A stretch of DNA of 64,000 bases from Pseudarthrobacter sp. NIBRBAC000502770. GTDB taxonomy: Bacteria > Actinomycetota > Actinomycetes > Actinomycetales > Micrococcaceae. This document shows, piece by piece, positions 48,666 to 58,091 of the stretch (positions are counted from its first letter, which is position 1; every line of letters starts with the position of its first letter). Position numbers and translations under genes: made by a program. Location: the NCBI RefSeq assembly GCF_006517815.1, contig NZ_CP041198.1, positions 310,001 to 374,000 on the forward strand, given 5' to 3'. The notes beneath the pieces are model-generated. The model had not been told where the DNA came from and ran no database searches. It saw nothing but the letters and a program-made list of their open reading frames with translations.

Positions 48666-49099
48666 CTAGATCTCCCGTTCCGGCTGTTCGCCGAACACGA
48701 AGTGGCGGCCGCTGACGGACTTGGGGTCGATCTCCACGTAGAAGTCCTTGAGCGTGGGGACCCAGGTTTTCAGGCCGAGTTCCTCGATGGCGGCGAGTTC
48801 GTCGGAATTACTGAGCACCCGCGCCGTCCCCGCAGGACAACGGACCAGGCCTCCTGGGACAGGATGCCGTCGGTTTCGAACAGTACCTTGGCGTTGATGG
48901 TCAGTTGCGCCAGTTTGTTTCCGGGCGCCGTGCGCAGGTAAAGCTTCCGGTTGGAGGTTACATAGTTGACCGGGAAGATATCCGGCTCCCCGGCAACGGA
49001 GACCACCAGCCGGCCGTGCTGCGTTGCCGCCAGGAGCCGCCACGACTGCTCATCATCGAGTTCAAGGACAGGATTGCCGTCCGCGTGTTCAAACATCAT
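48666..49099 (-). pseudogene. Pyridoxamine-5'-phosphate-oxidase-like flavoprotein, frameshifted
   Basis: Two frames together encode one ~145-aa PNPOx-like protein. The first (start at 49099: MMFEHADGNPVLELDDEQSWRLL, then HGRLVVSVAGEPDIFPVNYVT, and LRTAPGNKLAQLTINAKVLFETDGI) runs to WSVVLRG. The remainder (ARVLSNSDELAAIEELGL to the stop at 48666) is in the next frame. Adding one base to the C4 run at 48828-48831 (G4 on the coding strand) restores a continuous protein. This is either a true single-base deletion or a homopolymer sequencing error. Family members bind FMN or F420; no specific role is proposed. Confidence 0.75.
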
Positions 49100-49285
49100 G
49101 CGGCCATTCTTCTACGTGAGGTAGAAACGCGCCAGAGGCTTTGTGCCCCCATTTCGCTGTGTTTTTGACAACACCGTCAAGGCTTAACAGTCCGGAAACA
49201 GGGCTGTGACCGGGTTGTATTTCCGGCTGGATAGCGTCGCACGCAGGGCCATGACGGCTGACTGCAAACGAAAGCGACGCACCCA

Positions 49286-51013
49286 ATGGGCAACGACACA
49301 GACACAACCCAACTGCTGGAACCGGCGGCACCTGCTGGTGCCGCCGTCGTCGGACGCTCCCCGGCGATCCCCACGGCAGGCAACACCGCCGCACTGAACG
49401 CCACCAAGGAAAGCCTGGAGGACTATACGCTGCGGTTCGCGCCGCGGTCCTACCGCAAATGGAGCGCGGGAGTGGTGGCCACCAGCGCGCTGGGCGGTAT
49501 CGCCTACCTGGCGGACTTCTCGATCGGGGCGAACATCGGCATCTCCTACGGGACGGTCAACGCGATCCTGGGAATCCTGGTGGCAGCCGTGGTCATCTTC
49601 GCCACCGGCTTTCCCTTGGCCTATTACGCGGCCCGCTACAACATCGACCTGGACCTGATCACCCGCGGCTCGGGCTTTGGCTACTACGGTTCAGTGGTCA
49701 CCAACGTCATCTTTGCCACGTTTACCTTCATCTTCTTCGCGCTGGAGGGCTCCATCATGGCGCAGGGTCTGGAGCTGGGACTCGGCATTCCGCAGTGGCT
49801 CGGGTACGCCGCGTCTACTGTGCTCATCATTCCGCTGGTCATCTACGGCATGAACACGCTGGCCAAGCTCCAAGTATGGACCACTCCCTTGTGGCTGCTC
49901 CTGATGGTGGTGCCTGTGGGTTACCTTCTGGTCTCGCACCCGGAGAGCATCGACAGCTTCTTCGCCTACACCGGTGCAACGGGCGACGGCGGTCCGAACC
50001 TTGCGTCCGTGATGCTCGCCGCCGGCGTGTGCCTGTCCTTGATGGCGCAGATTGCCGAGCAGATCGACTACCTCCGGTTCATGCCGCCGCGCACCGATGC
50101 CAACCGGGCCGCCTGGTGGCGGGCAGTGATCCTGGCCGGGCCGGGCTGGGTGATTTTCGGGGCCATCAAGCAGATCGTGGGCCTGTTCATCGCCATCTAC
50201 CTGATCGCCACGCTGGATCCTGCCGCCTCCGCCACCGCCAATGAGCCCGTGCACCAGTTCCTTGGCGTGTACCAGGAGATGATGCCGGCCTGGCTGGCCA
50301 TGACCCTGGCCGTGGTGCTGGTGGTCATCTCGCAGATCAAGATCAACGTCACCAACGCCTACTCCGGCTCGCTGGCCTGGACCAACTCCTTCACGCGCAT
50401 CACCAAGACCTACCCAGGCCGGATGGTGTTCGTGGTGGTCAACCTGCTGATCGCGCTGGTGCTGATGGAAGCGAACATGTTCGATTTCCTGAACACCATC
50501 CTCGGGTTCTACGCGAACTGCGCCATGGCCTGGGTTGTCACGGTGGCGTCCGATATTGCGATCAACAAGTACCTGCTCAAGATTTCCCCCAAGGTGCCTG
50601 AGTTCCGCCGCGGCATGCTGTACGCCGTGAACCCCGTTGGCTTCGTGTCCATGCTGGTGTCCGCAGGGGTTTCGATTGCCGTGTTCTTCGGGGCCTTTGG
50701 TGCCGCGATCCAGCCGTACTCGCCTATCTTCGCCGTAGGACTGGCGCTGGTCCTGCCACCGGTACTGGCCGTTCTGACCCGCGGCAAGTTCTACCTGCGG
50801 CGATTCGACGACGGGATCGACCTGCCCATGTTCGACGCCGACGGGAATCCCAGCGACGCCAAGCTCCTGTGCCACGTGACGGGGTTGGAGTTTGAGCGGC
50901 CGGACATGGTGCGTTCCGCCCAGGACGCGTCCGACGGCGGCCCGCAGTATGTTTCATCGCTCGCCTTGTCGACGGACAAGACGGGGGAGCTGGTGCTGCC
51001 CGCACAAAAGTAG
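49286..51013 (+). CDS. NCS1-family nucleobase:cation symporter
   Basis: 575 aa with about 12 helices after a 50-residue cytoplasmic N-terminus. NCS1 marks: AGVVATSALGGIAYLADFSIGANIGISYGTVNAILGILVAA, RSGFGYYGS-like RGSGFGYYGS, TFIFFALEGSIMAQGLEL, and KINVTNAYSGSLAWTNSF. The family imports cytosine, purines, uracil, allantoin or hydantoins; the exact substrate is not readable. The C-terminal ~90 residues are a long soluble tail. No strong ribosome site precedes the ATG. A hairpin terminator with a T-rich tail follows. Confidence 0.87.
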   Translation: MGNDTDTTQLLEPAAPAGAAVVGRSPAIPTAGNTAALNATKESLEDYTLRFAPRSYRKWSAGVVATSALGGIAYLADFSIGANIGISYGTVNAILGILVAAVVIFATGFPLAYYAARYNIDLDLITRGSGFGYYGSVVTNVIFATFTFIFFALEGSIMAQGLELGLGIPQWLGYAASTVLIIPLVIYGMNTLAKLQVWTTPLWLLLMVVPVGYLLVSHPESIDSFFAYTGATGDGGPNLASVMLAAGVCLSLMAQIAEQIDYLRFMPPRTDANRAAWWRAVILAGPGWVIFGAIKQIVGLFIAIYLIATLDPAASATANEPVHQFLGVYQEMMPAWLAMTLAVVLVVISQIKINVTNAYSGSLAWTNSFTRITKTYPGRMVFVVVNLLIALVLMEANMFDFLNTILGFYANCAMAWVVTVASDIAINKYLLKISPKVPEFRRGMLYAVNPVGFVSMLVSAGVSIAVFFGAFGAAIQPYSPIFAVGLALVLPPVLAVLTRGKFYLRRFDDGIDLPMFDADGNPSDAKLLCHVTGLEFERPDMVRSAQDASDGGPQYVSSLALSTDKTGELVLPAQK

Positions 51014-51025
51014 GGCGGTTTATCA

Positions 51026-51058
51026 GGAAGCCGGTGCACTTAGGTGCGCCGGCTTTCC
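51026..51058 (+). terminator. Terminator after the NCS1 permease
   Basis: AAGCCGG/CCGGCTT with inner GCAC/GTGC forms the stem, followed by TCCTTGTG. It starts 13 nt after the stop codon. Confidence 0.7.
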
Positions 51059-51206
51059 TTGTGACTTCGTTTGTCGGATTCCTGGTGGTAGACAATTCTT
51101 GGGCTCTAGGGCTGTGGATAACTATCCCGCCGAATTGTGACGTGGGCTACCCTTAAGTCACTGTCCGGAACAAGCCGTCTTGAAACTACTGGGGGATTAG
51201 CGGCCC

Positions 51207-51902
51207 ATGACATCACAGAACTCCTTTGCGTCACGCGTTGCCCCGTCGGGGGCCTTCCACTCCAGAGTTTCCAGGTCCGGTGCCGCGGCCCTTGTTGTCG
51301 GTTTGGCCCTCGCCTTGTCCGGCTGCAACTCCGGAGGGTCGCCAGGACCGGGCGGCACGTCGTCCCAGGTGGCCGACGAGACGCCGACAGCCACCGCCGC
51401 CGCCACTCCCACCTCAACGCCGAGTGCCGTCTACAAGCCCGCCGACGCTACCGGCCCAGCCCAGAACGTCCCGGTTCCTGCGCTTCCGGAAGTGGCTAAG
51501 ACAGAGACGAAAGAAGGGCTCGAGGCGTTCGCTAGGTACTGGTTCCAGCTCCTCAGCTATGGGTACGAAACCGGTGATACAAGGTCCATATCCACGCTTA
51601 CCAGTCCGGCGTGCACTATGTGTGAACGAGCAAGGCAGGTTCAACAAGGCTGGCATCAGGAGGGCCGATGGTTGGTCGGTGGCCGGGTAACCACTCCGTC
51701 CGTCAATACGACATTTGTCGTGGCACCCGATGGTAACTACCAAGTCGCCGTCCAGGTGTCGCAGGAAGCACTGAGCTACTACAACTCGGACAAGTCCCTC
51801 GATAGTACTGACCCCAAGCCTGCGGACTCAGGCAGCCTGATGTTAGTCGTGTTCCGCGAAGGCTCATGGTTTGTCCAAACTGTTGAGCCGATCGTCGGTT
51901 GA
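51207..51902 (+). CDS. DUF6318-like lipoprotein
   Basis: 231 aa. A type II signal peptide ends at ALSGC, so the mature protein is lipid-anchored at the outer face of the membrane. A Pro/Thr-rich linker (TPTATAAATPTSTPSA) leads to a globular domain with EGLEAFARYWFQLLSYGYETGDT and SPACTMC, resembling the DUF6318 family of Micrococcaceae. SD GGGGGA precedes the ATG. The 3' half uses more AT-ending codons than neighbouring genes. It is followed 4 nt later by a secreted protein gene, so the two probably act together outside the membrane. Function unknown. Confidence 0.75.
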   Translation: MTSQNSFASRVAPSGAFHSRVSRSGAAALVVGLALALSGCNSGGSPGPGGTSSQVADETPTATAAATPTSTPSAVYKPADATGPAQNVPVPALPEVAKTETKEGLEAFARYWFQLLSYGYETGDTRSISTLTSPACTMCERARQVQQGWHQEGRWLVGGRVTTPSVNTTFVVAPDGNYQVAVQVSQEALSYYNSDKSLDSTDPKPADSGSLMLVVFREGSWFVQTVEPIVG

Positions 51903-51906
51903 CGAT

Positions 51907-52887
51907 ATGAAAGTCCTGTTCCAATTTTGCGTGCTGGGCTATCTATTGGTATCCCTCCTCGTGCCGGCTGCCGCCAGCGCGGCTACAGAGTACGGTAAAG
52001 CGCCAATGATTGATCGCGAAAACGATGGTTCATCCCCGCCAAAAATGGGAAACGCACCACCGAAGGGTCACTGGAATTCCGGAGGAGCCGACGTCAGTGG
52101 ATGGCAATTGGATCCTGGGACTGGCGACTTTACTCGACCAGAACCTGGCGCCGTGAGTACAGACCCCAACGAGTACAAATACGAACTCCAGTGCCACCTT
52201 GGCGGCGGCGACTTCGATACGCCCTGCCTCGCCCGCCAGCTCGACTGCAAAGACCGGGAGGACGGCGCCAAGGGCATCCCTGTTATGTGGCTGTCGCGGC
52301 CGCGGGGTGTGCCGGGAGCAGTGTGGGCGCACCATTCCGGCCCCACCTGCCTCTACGATCCGAAACCCGAGGACCTCCTGCCCCGGATTGCTGCCGACAT
52401 CCAACGGCAGTTCCAGAACCTCCCGGTCAGTGTTGGTGCGGTCGTGGCCCAGCCCAGCCCCAACACGCTGCGCGGCGCCGAGACGAACTTCTACGCAGAA
52501 GCCACTGAACAGCAGTTCGACATCACCATGTTCGGCCAGAAGGTTCACGTGGTCGCCACGCCGGTCCAGTACATATGGAACTACGGAGACGGCACAGTCT
52601 TCGGCCCGCAACCTTCCATGGGCGGCCCGTTGCCGCAGGACCGTTGGGGCGAGAAGACCCGGACCAGCCACGCGTATGCCTCCACAGGCGACTTCCGGGT
52701 GGTCCTGACCACCTCGTTCCAAGGCACCTACTCGGTGAATTCCGGGCCGCCGCTGCCGATCCCGGGCCAAGGCCAGTTCAACGCCCCACCGCAAATTATC
52801 AGCGTGTGGCGATCTCTCACCCGCAACTATGCCGACGACTGCAACGCCAATCCGCAGGGCCAAGGCTGCCCGGGCGTGGGCGGATAG
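51907..52887 (+). CDS. Secreted protein with PKD-like segment
   Basis: 326 aa from ATG 51907. Signal peptide: KVLFQFCVLGYLLVSLLVPAAASAA. No known enzyme motif. The C-terminal third contains a PKD-like pattern (YIWNYGDGTVFGPQPSMGG, then SHAYASTGDFRVVLTTSF). Cysteines are spaced to allow extracellular disulfides (QCHLGGGDFDTPCLARQLDC, CNANPQGQGC). The 5' part has relaxed codon bias compared with its surroundings. Encoded 4 nt after the DUF6318 lipoprotein gene, hence probably one operon. Function unknown; a cell-surface interaction role is only a guess. Confidence 0.7.
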   Translation: MKVLFQFCVLGYLLVSLLVPAAASAATEYGKAPMIDRENDGSSPPKMGNAPPKGHWNSGGADVSGWQLDPGTGDFTRPEPGAVSTDPNEYKYELQCHLGGGDFDTPCLARQLDCKDREDGAKGIPVMWLSRPRGVPGAVWAHHSGPTCLYDPKPEDLLPRIAADIQRQFQNLPVSVGAVVAQPSPNTLRGAETNFYAEATEQQFDITMFGQKVHVVATPVQYIWNYGDGTVFGPQPSMGGPLPQDRWGEKTRTSHAYASTGDFRVVLTTSFQGTYSVNSGPPLPIPGQGQFNAPPQIISVWRSLTRNYADDCNANPQGQGCPGVGG

Positions 52888-53004
52888 CGCGGGCACTGAG
52901 GTGGACCTGTGATCCCCGTCCCACCATCGACTGGCACGGAATAGTTGCATGCGCCCCACAGTTGCCAAGGACAGTACGTCTTCAGCCTTCGAAAGGAACT
53001 GCGC

Positions 53005-54075
53005 ATGCTGTTTTCCCCGCTCACCCTCGGTGAACTGGAACTTCCCAACCGCTTGGTGATGGCGCCCCTGACCCGCCTTCGCGCGGGTGAGAAAGGCGTC
53101 CCCGGCCCGCTCCTCGCCGAGCACTACCGCCAGCGCGCCTCCTTGGGCCTGATCGTCAGCGAGGGCACCTACCCCGCGCCGGTCGGTCAGGCTTACCCGG
53201 GCCAGCCCGGCATCGTCACCGAGGAGCAGGTTGCCGGGTGGAAGAAGGTTACCGACGCCGTCCACGCCGAAGGCGGCCGGATGTTCGCCCAGATCATGCA
53301 CGGCGGCAGGGTTTCCCACTCTGATATCACCGGTGGCCTGCCCATCGTCGCCCCCAGCGCAGTAGCCATTGATGGCGTGGTCCGGACACCGGCAGGCAAG
53401 CAGCCCTATCCTGTGCCGCACGCCCTCACCACTGACGAGCTCCCCATGGTCATCCAGGAATTCGTCAACGCATCGCTGAACGCGATTGAGGCAGGATTCG
53501 ACGGCGTGGAACTGCATGCCGCCAACGGTTACCTCTTGCACGAGTTCCTGGCGCCGAACTCCAACGTCCGGACGGACAGCTACGGCGGGTCACCGGAAAA
53601 CAGGGCCCGCTTCGTCATCGAAACCATCAACGCCGTCGTGGCAGCCGTCGGCGCGAACCGGGTGGGCGTGCGCATTTCCCCTGAGCACAACGTGCAGGGC
53701 ATCGTCGAAACCGACGCAGCCGACGTGCGCGCCACCTACGAGGTCCTCGTGGACAGCATCGCACCGCTCAACCTGGCCTACCTGAGCATCCTGCATCACG
53801 AACCCACCGGCGAACTGGTCCAGGACCTCCGTACACGCTTCGGCGGCACCTTCCTGGTCAACACCGGCTTCGGTGTCATCACCACCCGGGAAGAAGCCGT
53901 GAGCCTGGTGGCCGAAGGCCACGCAGACGCCGTCGTGGTGGGACGCCCGGCAATCGCCAACCCGGACCTGGCCCGGCGCTGGAAGGAAAGCCTCCCGCTC
54001 AACGAACCTGACGCCTCCACCTTCTACGCAGATGGCGCCATCGGGTACACGGACTACCCGGTGTACCAGGGCTAA
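53005..54075 (+). CDS. Old Yellow Enzyme family alkene reductase
   Basis: 356 aa FMN-dependent ene-reductase. LFSPLTLGELELPNRLVMAPLTRLRA at the N-terminus, GRMFAQIMHGGRVSH, GFDGVELHAANGYLLHEFLAPNSNVRTDSYGGSPENRARF and VNTGFGVITTREEA are hallmark blocks; HAANGYL carries the His/Asn substrate pair. Such enzymes reduce activated C=C bonds with NAD(P)H and are usually detoxifying. ATG 53005 is chosen because GAAAGGAAC lies upstream; the frame is open from 52945. A perfect hairpin follows the gene. Confidence 0.9.
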   Translation: MLFSPLTLGELELPNRLVMAPLTRLRAGEKGVPGPLLAEHYRQRASLGLIVSEGTYPAPVGQAYPGQPGIVTEEQVAGWKKVTDAVHAEGGRMFAQIMHGGRVSHSDITGGLPIVAPSAVAIDGVVRTPAGKQPYPVPHALTTDELPMVIQEFVNASLNAIEAGFDGVELHAANGYLLHEFLAPNSNVRTDSYGGSPENRARFVIETINAVVAAVGANRVGVRISPEHNVQGIVETDAADVRATYEVLVDSIAPLNLAYLSILHHEPTGELVQDLRTRFGGTFLVNTGFGVITTREEAVSLVAEGHADAVVVGRPAIANPDLARRWKESLPLNEPDASTFYADGAIGYTDYPVYQG

Positions 54076-54104
54076 GCGACCCACTGGCCAACCCGGACAA
54101 GACA

Positions 54105-54139
54105 ACGACGGCGGCACCCACCGTGGGTGCCGCCGTCGT
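54105..54139 (+). terminator. Terminator after the alkene reductase
   Basis: Positions 54105-54121 and 54123-54139 are perfect 17-bp inverted repeats around a single C, giving a stem of about 15 bp in practice, 30 nt after the stop. No T-run. Confidence 0.75.
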
Positions 54140-54308
54140 GGGCTGTCAGGGGTGCTGGTCCCGGGCAGCTGTACCGGAAGGTCATCCGACGACTTTCCGG
54201 CAGAAGGATAATGTGGCCCGCCGGACTCCATCGGATGCCGGCGGTGATCAGATGATACTCCAACGAATGGACTCCTGCCAGAGCCAATTTCGCCGCTTGG
54301 AAAACGGG

Positions 54309-54605
54309 CTAAAGAACAGCCTCGCGGCCTGTGCCTTCCTTCATCAGCAAGCGCCCATCCTCGATCGATACCAGCACGCTCTTCGGCTTCCCGCTGACCT
54401 TGGTGATGGCCTTCAGGCCCCGATTGGTGACTTCGACCCCCACCTGTGCACCCTTCGCCGGGAGCTCGACGGACACCTCGGATGCGATCCCGAGCAGCGG
54501 ATTGGTCGAGATTCCCAAGTCCCGGCGGACCTCCTTGCCGTTGACGGTCACGGTCACGTTGGCCTCGTCGAACCCCTCCTGAAACACCACAAGCAATTCC
54601 CGCAT
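54309..54605 (-). CDS. Hypothetical protein
   Basis: 98 aa from ATG 54605, chosen because GGAAGAGG lies upstream; GTG 54650 is also open. The sequence alternates hydrophobic and polar residues as in a beta-sandwich (VTVTVNGKEVRR, SEVSVELPAKGAQVGVEVTNRG, KSVLVSIEDGRLLMKEG), with no signal peptide or membrane segment. No family is recognised. It is divergent from tex. Confidence 0.55.
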   Translation of the reverse strand: MRELLVVFQEGFDEANVTVTVNGKEVRRDLGISTNPLLGIASEVSVELPAKGAQVGVEVTNRGLKAITKVSGKPKSVLVSIEDGRLLMKEGTGREAVL

Positions 54606-54755
54606 GATGGCCTCTTCCTCGAGCATGGGTACCAGTAACGGCATGTCCACTACAGCACTTTGAAGGGCCCAGCGGAATACCTCCCTTGCCCCGCCGAACC
54701 CCTATCCGCACGAACTCCGGTGGAGCCCGGCAGCGCGGTAAGGCAAGATGTTCTG

Positions 54756-57188
54756 GTGACTCAACTGCCTGCCCCCGCCACCACGTCCGCCCCCTCCCGC
54801 GCATCGGAGGAGGACGCGATCTTCGCCCAGATCGCTGCCGAGCTGGAGGTCAAGGACTGGCAGGTCAAGGCTGCGGTTGGATTGCTCGACGGCGGGGCGA
54901 CGGTTCCCTTCGTCGCCCGCTACCGCAAGGAAGCCACCGGCACGCTGGACGATACCCAGCTTCGCGACCTCGACGAACGGCTCCGCTACCTCCGCGAACT
55001 GGCGGACCGCCGTCGTGCAGTCCTCGACGCGATAGAAGCGCAGGGCCAGCTGACACCGGAGTTGCGGAAAGCGGTCCTGGCCGCGGACACCAAGTCGCGG
55101 CTCGAAGACATCTACCTGCCGTTCAAGTCCAAGCGCCGGACCAAGGCCCAGATGGCCCGGGAGGGGGGCCTGGAGCCCCTCGCGGACACGCTGTTGAAGC
55201 GGCCGGACCTGGACCCCGAACACGAGGCCGGGAAGTACCTCAACAGTGAGCACGCCATCAGTGATCCTGCCGCCGCGCTCGCGGGTGCCCGCGCCATCCT
55301 GGTGGAGCGCGTGGCCCAGGACCCTGACCTCGCCGCCAACCTGCGGGACAGGATGTGGACCCAGGGCCGGATGGTCTCCCGCGTCAAGAAGGGCAAGGAA
55401 GCCGAAGGCCAGAAGTTCGCGGACTACTTCGAGTTCGCGCAGGCGCCGGACCGGATGCCGTCCCACCGGGTGCTTGCGTTGTTCCGCGGCGAGAAAGACG
55501 GCGTCCTTGAGCTGGACCTCGCTGAAGCCGACCCTTCGGACGACGCTGCCCTCACTGCCGCCCGCGCCCGTTACGAGTCTGCGGTGGCCAGGTTCCTCGG
55601 GGTCGCCGACCGGGGCCGCCCCGCCGACGCATGGCTGATGCAGACTGCCCAGGTGGCCTGGCGTTCACGCGTGCTGGCCCGCCTCACCTCCGACCTCCGC
55701 GCCAGGTTGTTCGCCGCAGCTGAGGACGAAGCGGTCCGGGTCTTCGCCGCCAACCTCCGGGACGTCCTGCTGGCCGCACCAGCCGGCAACCGTGCCACCC
55801 TGGGCCTTGACCCAGGGCTTCGGACCGGGGTGAAGGTCGCCGTGGTGGACGGCACCGGGAAAGTGGTTGCCACTGACACGGTCTACCCGCATGCCCCGGC
55901 GCGGAAATGGGACGAAGCTTTGGCCACCTTGGTGCGTTTGGCGCGGCAGCACGCCGTCGAACTCGTGGCCATCGGCAACGGGACCGCCTCACGGGAGACG
56001 GACAAACTGGCTGCTGAACTGATCAAGCTGCTTCCGGAGGTGGACCGGAAACCCCAGAAAATTGTGGTGTCCGAGGCCGGCGCATCGGTCTACTCCGCCT
56101 CGGCGCTCGCCGCGGCGGAGCTCCCCGGGATGGATGTATCGCTGCGTGGCGCAGTTTCCATTGCCCGCCGGCTGCAGGATCCGCTCGCTGAACTGGTGAA
56201 GATCGATCCCAAGTCCATCGGCGTCGGCCAGTATCAGCACGCCGTGACAGCGTCGAAGCTCGACCGGAGCCTGGATGCCGTGGTGGAGGACTGCGTGAAT
56301 GCCGTGGGTGTCGACGTCAACACTGCCTCGCCGGCGCTGCTGAGCCGGGTAGCCGGCGTCGGTCCCCTGCTCAGTGAGAACATCGTGGCCTACCGGAATG
56401 AACACGGACCCTTCAACAAGCGGACCGACCTCAAGAAAGTGCCGCGGCTGGGCGCCAAGGCTTTCGAGCAGTGTGCAGGCTTCCTGAGGATCACCGGGGG
56501 AGCAGAGCCGCTGGACGCATCGAGTGTGCACCCCGAATCGTATGCGGTGGCGAGGAAGATCCTCGTGGCAGCCGGTTCCGCCCCGGCCTCCTCCCTGGAC
56601 CCACAGAAGTTCGTTGACGGTACGTTCGGCCTCCCCACCGTCAAGGACATCCTCGCAGAACTGGACAAACCCGGGCGCGACCCCCGGCCCGCCTTTGCCG
56701 CTGCCACGTTCTCGGAAGGCATTGAGAAGATCTCGGACCTGGTGCCGGGCATGATCCTCGAAGGAACGGTAACTAACGTTGCTGCATTTGGGGCGTTCGT
56801 GAACGTTGGAGTCCATCAGGACGGCCTTGTCCACGTATCCGCCCTGTCCAACCGCTTTGTGTCCGATCCGCGCGAGGTGGTGAAGTCCGGCCAGGTGGTC
56901 CGGGTGAAGGTGCTGGAGGCGGATCCGGAGCGGAAGCGGATTTCGCTGACGTTGAGGCTCGACGACGAACCCGCCGGCGGCGGCGCAGGTTCAGGCCGTC
57001 GCGATTCCGGTTCCGGTCGCCGCGATTCCGGGAGCCGGACGCCCGAGCGTGCCGGGCGTCCGGACCGCCAACAGCCGGCCAAGCAGGGAGCAGGCCTGTC
57101 CGGCGGGAGCGTCCGGTCAAGCCCCAAACCCCAGCCTGCCAACACGGCCATGGCCGAGGCACTCCGGAAGGCGGGCCTGGGCAAGTAG
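54756..57188 (+). CDS. tex: Tex-family S1 RNA-binding transcription accessory protein
   Basis: 810 aa from GTG 54756; the frame is open to 54660 without a ribosome site. Domain order: Tex N-terminal helical region (DWQVKAAVGLLDGGATVPFVARYRKEATGTLDD), a YqgF/RuvC-like domain (~345-480, ATLGLDPGLRTGVKVAVVDGTG), a helix-hairpin-helix pair (VNTASPALLSRVAGVGPLLSENIVAYRNEHG) and an S1 domain (~655-725, GMILEGTVTNVAAFGAFVNVGVHQDGLVHVS). The tail is basic and low-complexity with tandem GRRDSGS. Tex proteins bind nucleic acid and influence transcription and stress tolerance. Confidence 0.93.
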   Translation: MTQLPAPATTSAPSRASEEDAIFAQIAAELEVKDWQVKAAVGLLDGGATVPFVARYRKEATGTLDDTQLRDLDERLRYLRELADRRRAVLDAIEAQGQLTPELRKAVLAADTKSRLEDIYLPFKSKRRTKAQMAREGGLEPLADTLLKRPDLDPEHEAGKYLNSEHAISDPAAALAGARAILVERVAQDPDLAANLRDRMWTQGRMVSRVKKGKEAEGQKFADYFEFAQAPDRMPSHRVLALFRGEKDGVLELDLAEADPSDDAALTAARARYESAVARFLGVADRGRPADAWLMQTAQVAWRSRVLARLTSDLRARLFAAAEDEAVRVFAANLRDVLLAAPAGNRATLGLDPGLRTGVKVAVVDGTGKVVATDTVYPHAPARKWDEALATLVRLARQHAVELVAIGNGTASRETDKLAAELIKLLPEVDRKPQKIVVSEAGASVYSASALAAAELPGMDVSLRGAVSIARRLQDPLAELVKIDPKSIGVGQYQHAVTASKLDRSLDAVVEDCVNAVGVDVNTASPALLSRVAGVGPLLSENIVAYRNEHGPFNKRTDLKKVPRLGAKAFEQCAGFLRITGGAEPLDASSVHPESYAVARKILVAAGSAPASSLDPQKFVDGTFGLPTVKDILAELDKPGRDPRPAFAAATFSEGIEKISDLVPGMILEGTVTNVAAFGAFVNVGVHQDGLVHVSALSNRFVSDPREVVKSGQVVRVKVLEADPERKRISLTLRLDDEPAGGGAGSGRRDSGSGRRDSGSRTPERAGRPDRQQPAKQGAGLSGGSVRSSPKPQPANTAMAEALRKAGLGK

Positions 57189-57221
57189 TCCACGGTGTTG
57201 GGCGGTCCAGGATGAGGGTCC

Positions 57222-58028
57222 CTAACCGTTAGTTCCCAGCACGCGTGGCCGGCCGAACCTTGTCCGGACTCCGGGGGAGTAGAGGGCGGACTCTGGCGGG
57301 CCCTTGACGTTGATACCGGCCGCCCCCACCAGTCCGTCACGGAGCCGATGGACCTTGGCGCTAAAAAGTGGCCATTCGTGGTGGGTGTTCGGGACGTAGA
57401 TGCTCCTGCCGTGAAAGCGCCCGTGCATGCCGTACCTCGCCGTCAGGAAGATGGATAAAGGGTCGACGGCCGCGGTGTGCAGATCGGGGATTACCCCGAA
57501 GCTGCTGCGTGCGCCGGCGGCGCCGAGCCGGCGCACCGAATAGCCGACCGTGGATTGATTCGCACTCCCAGGTGTACGAGCCGCTCCAGTTGCCTGTTGC
57601 CGCGCGTCGCCGCCGGGAAAGGACGGCCATTGCCGGATCTGCGACCACACGTATGGGATTCCGGCAGCCCGCGTGGCCAGAACCACCGGCAGCCTGGTGG
57701 CGTCGAGGCTTAGGAAGACCACTCCGCGCGTCCCATTCGGTTCGCGGGAGTAAAGCCGGACGTTCACCTCGTTGAAGCTGCCCAGGTACGGGATGCCGGG
57801 GCCGGTTCCGAGTCCCGCTTGTTCCATGCGGAAGCCGATCAGGCCCACCCAGGAACTGCCGTCGAAAACATCGGGTTGAACCCCCTCAGGCATGTACGCG
57901 GCGGCGGCGGCCTCCGGAATGCGCCAGTGAAGGAAGACGGCATCAAGCCACCTCTGGTCGGAAAATACCGGCCTGGGAAGTGCCGGCGGCCGCGGCCACA
58001 CTCCTGCGGCATTCAGGTTTCCGGTCAA
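57222..58028 (-). CDS. DUF2071 (YqjF-like) protein
   Basis: 268 aa. QRWLDAVFLHWRIPEAAAAAYMPEGVQPDVFDGSSWVGLIGFRM, FNEVNVRLYSREPNGTRGVVFLSLDATRLPVVLATRAAGIPY and the C-terminal RYGMHGRFHGRSIYVPNTHHEWPLF are the conserved DUF2071 blocks, an acetoacetate-decarboxylase-like fold of unknown activity. TTG 58028 is accepted as start because GGAGTGGGAGG lies 3-14 nt upstream. Confidence 0.82.
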   Translation of the reverse strand: MTGNLNAAGVWPRPPALPRPVFSDQRWLDAVFLHWRIPEAAAAAYMPEGVQPDVFDGSSWVGLIGFRMEQAGLGTGPGIPYLGSFNEVNVRLYSREPNGTRGVVFLSLDATRLPVVLATRAAGIPYVWSQIRQWPSFPGGDARQQATGAARTPGSANQSTVGYSVRRLGAAGARSSFGVIPDLHTAAVDPLSIFLTARYGMHGRFHGRSIYVPNTHHEWPLFSAKVHRLRDGLVGAAGINVKGPPESALYSPGVRTRFGRPRVLGTNG

Positions 58029-58091
58029 GGTCCTCCCACTCCTTCGCTCGGTCCGGATGGCTAAGCGCCCTGTTATTCAGCTCCGCAGCTC

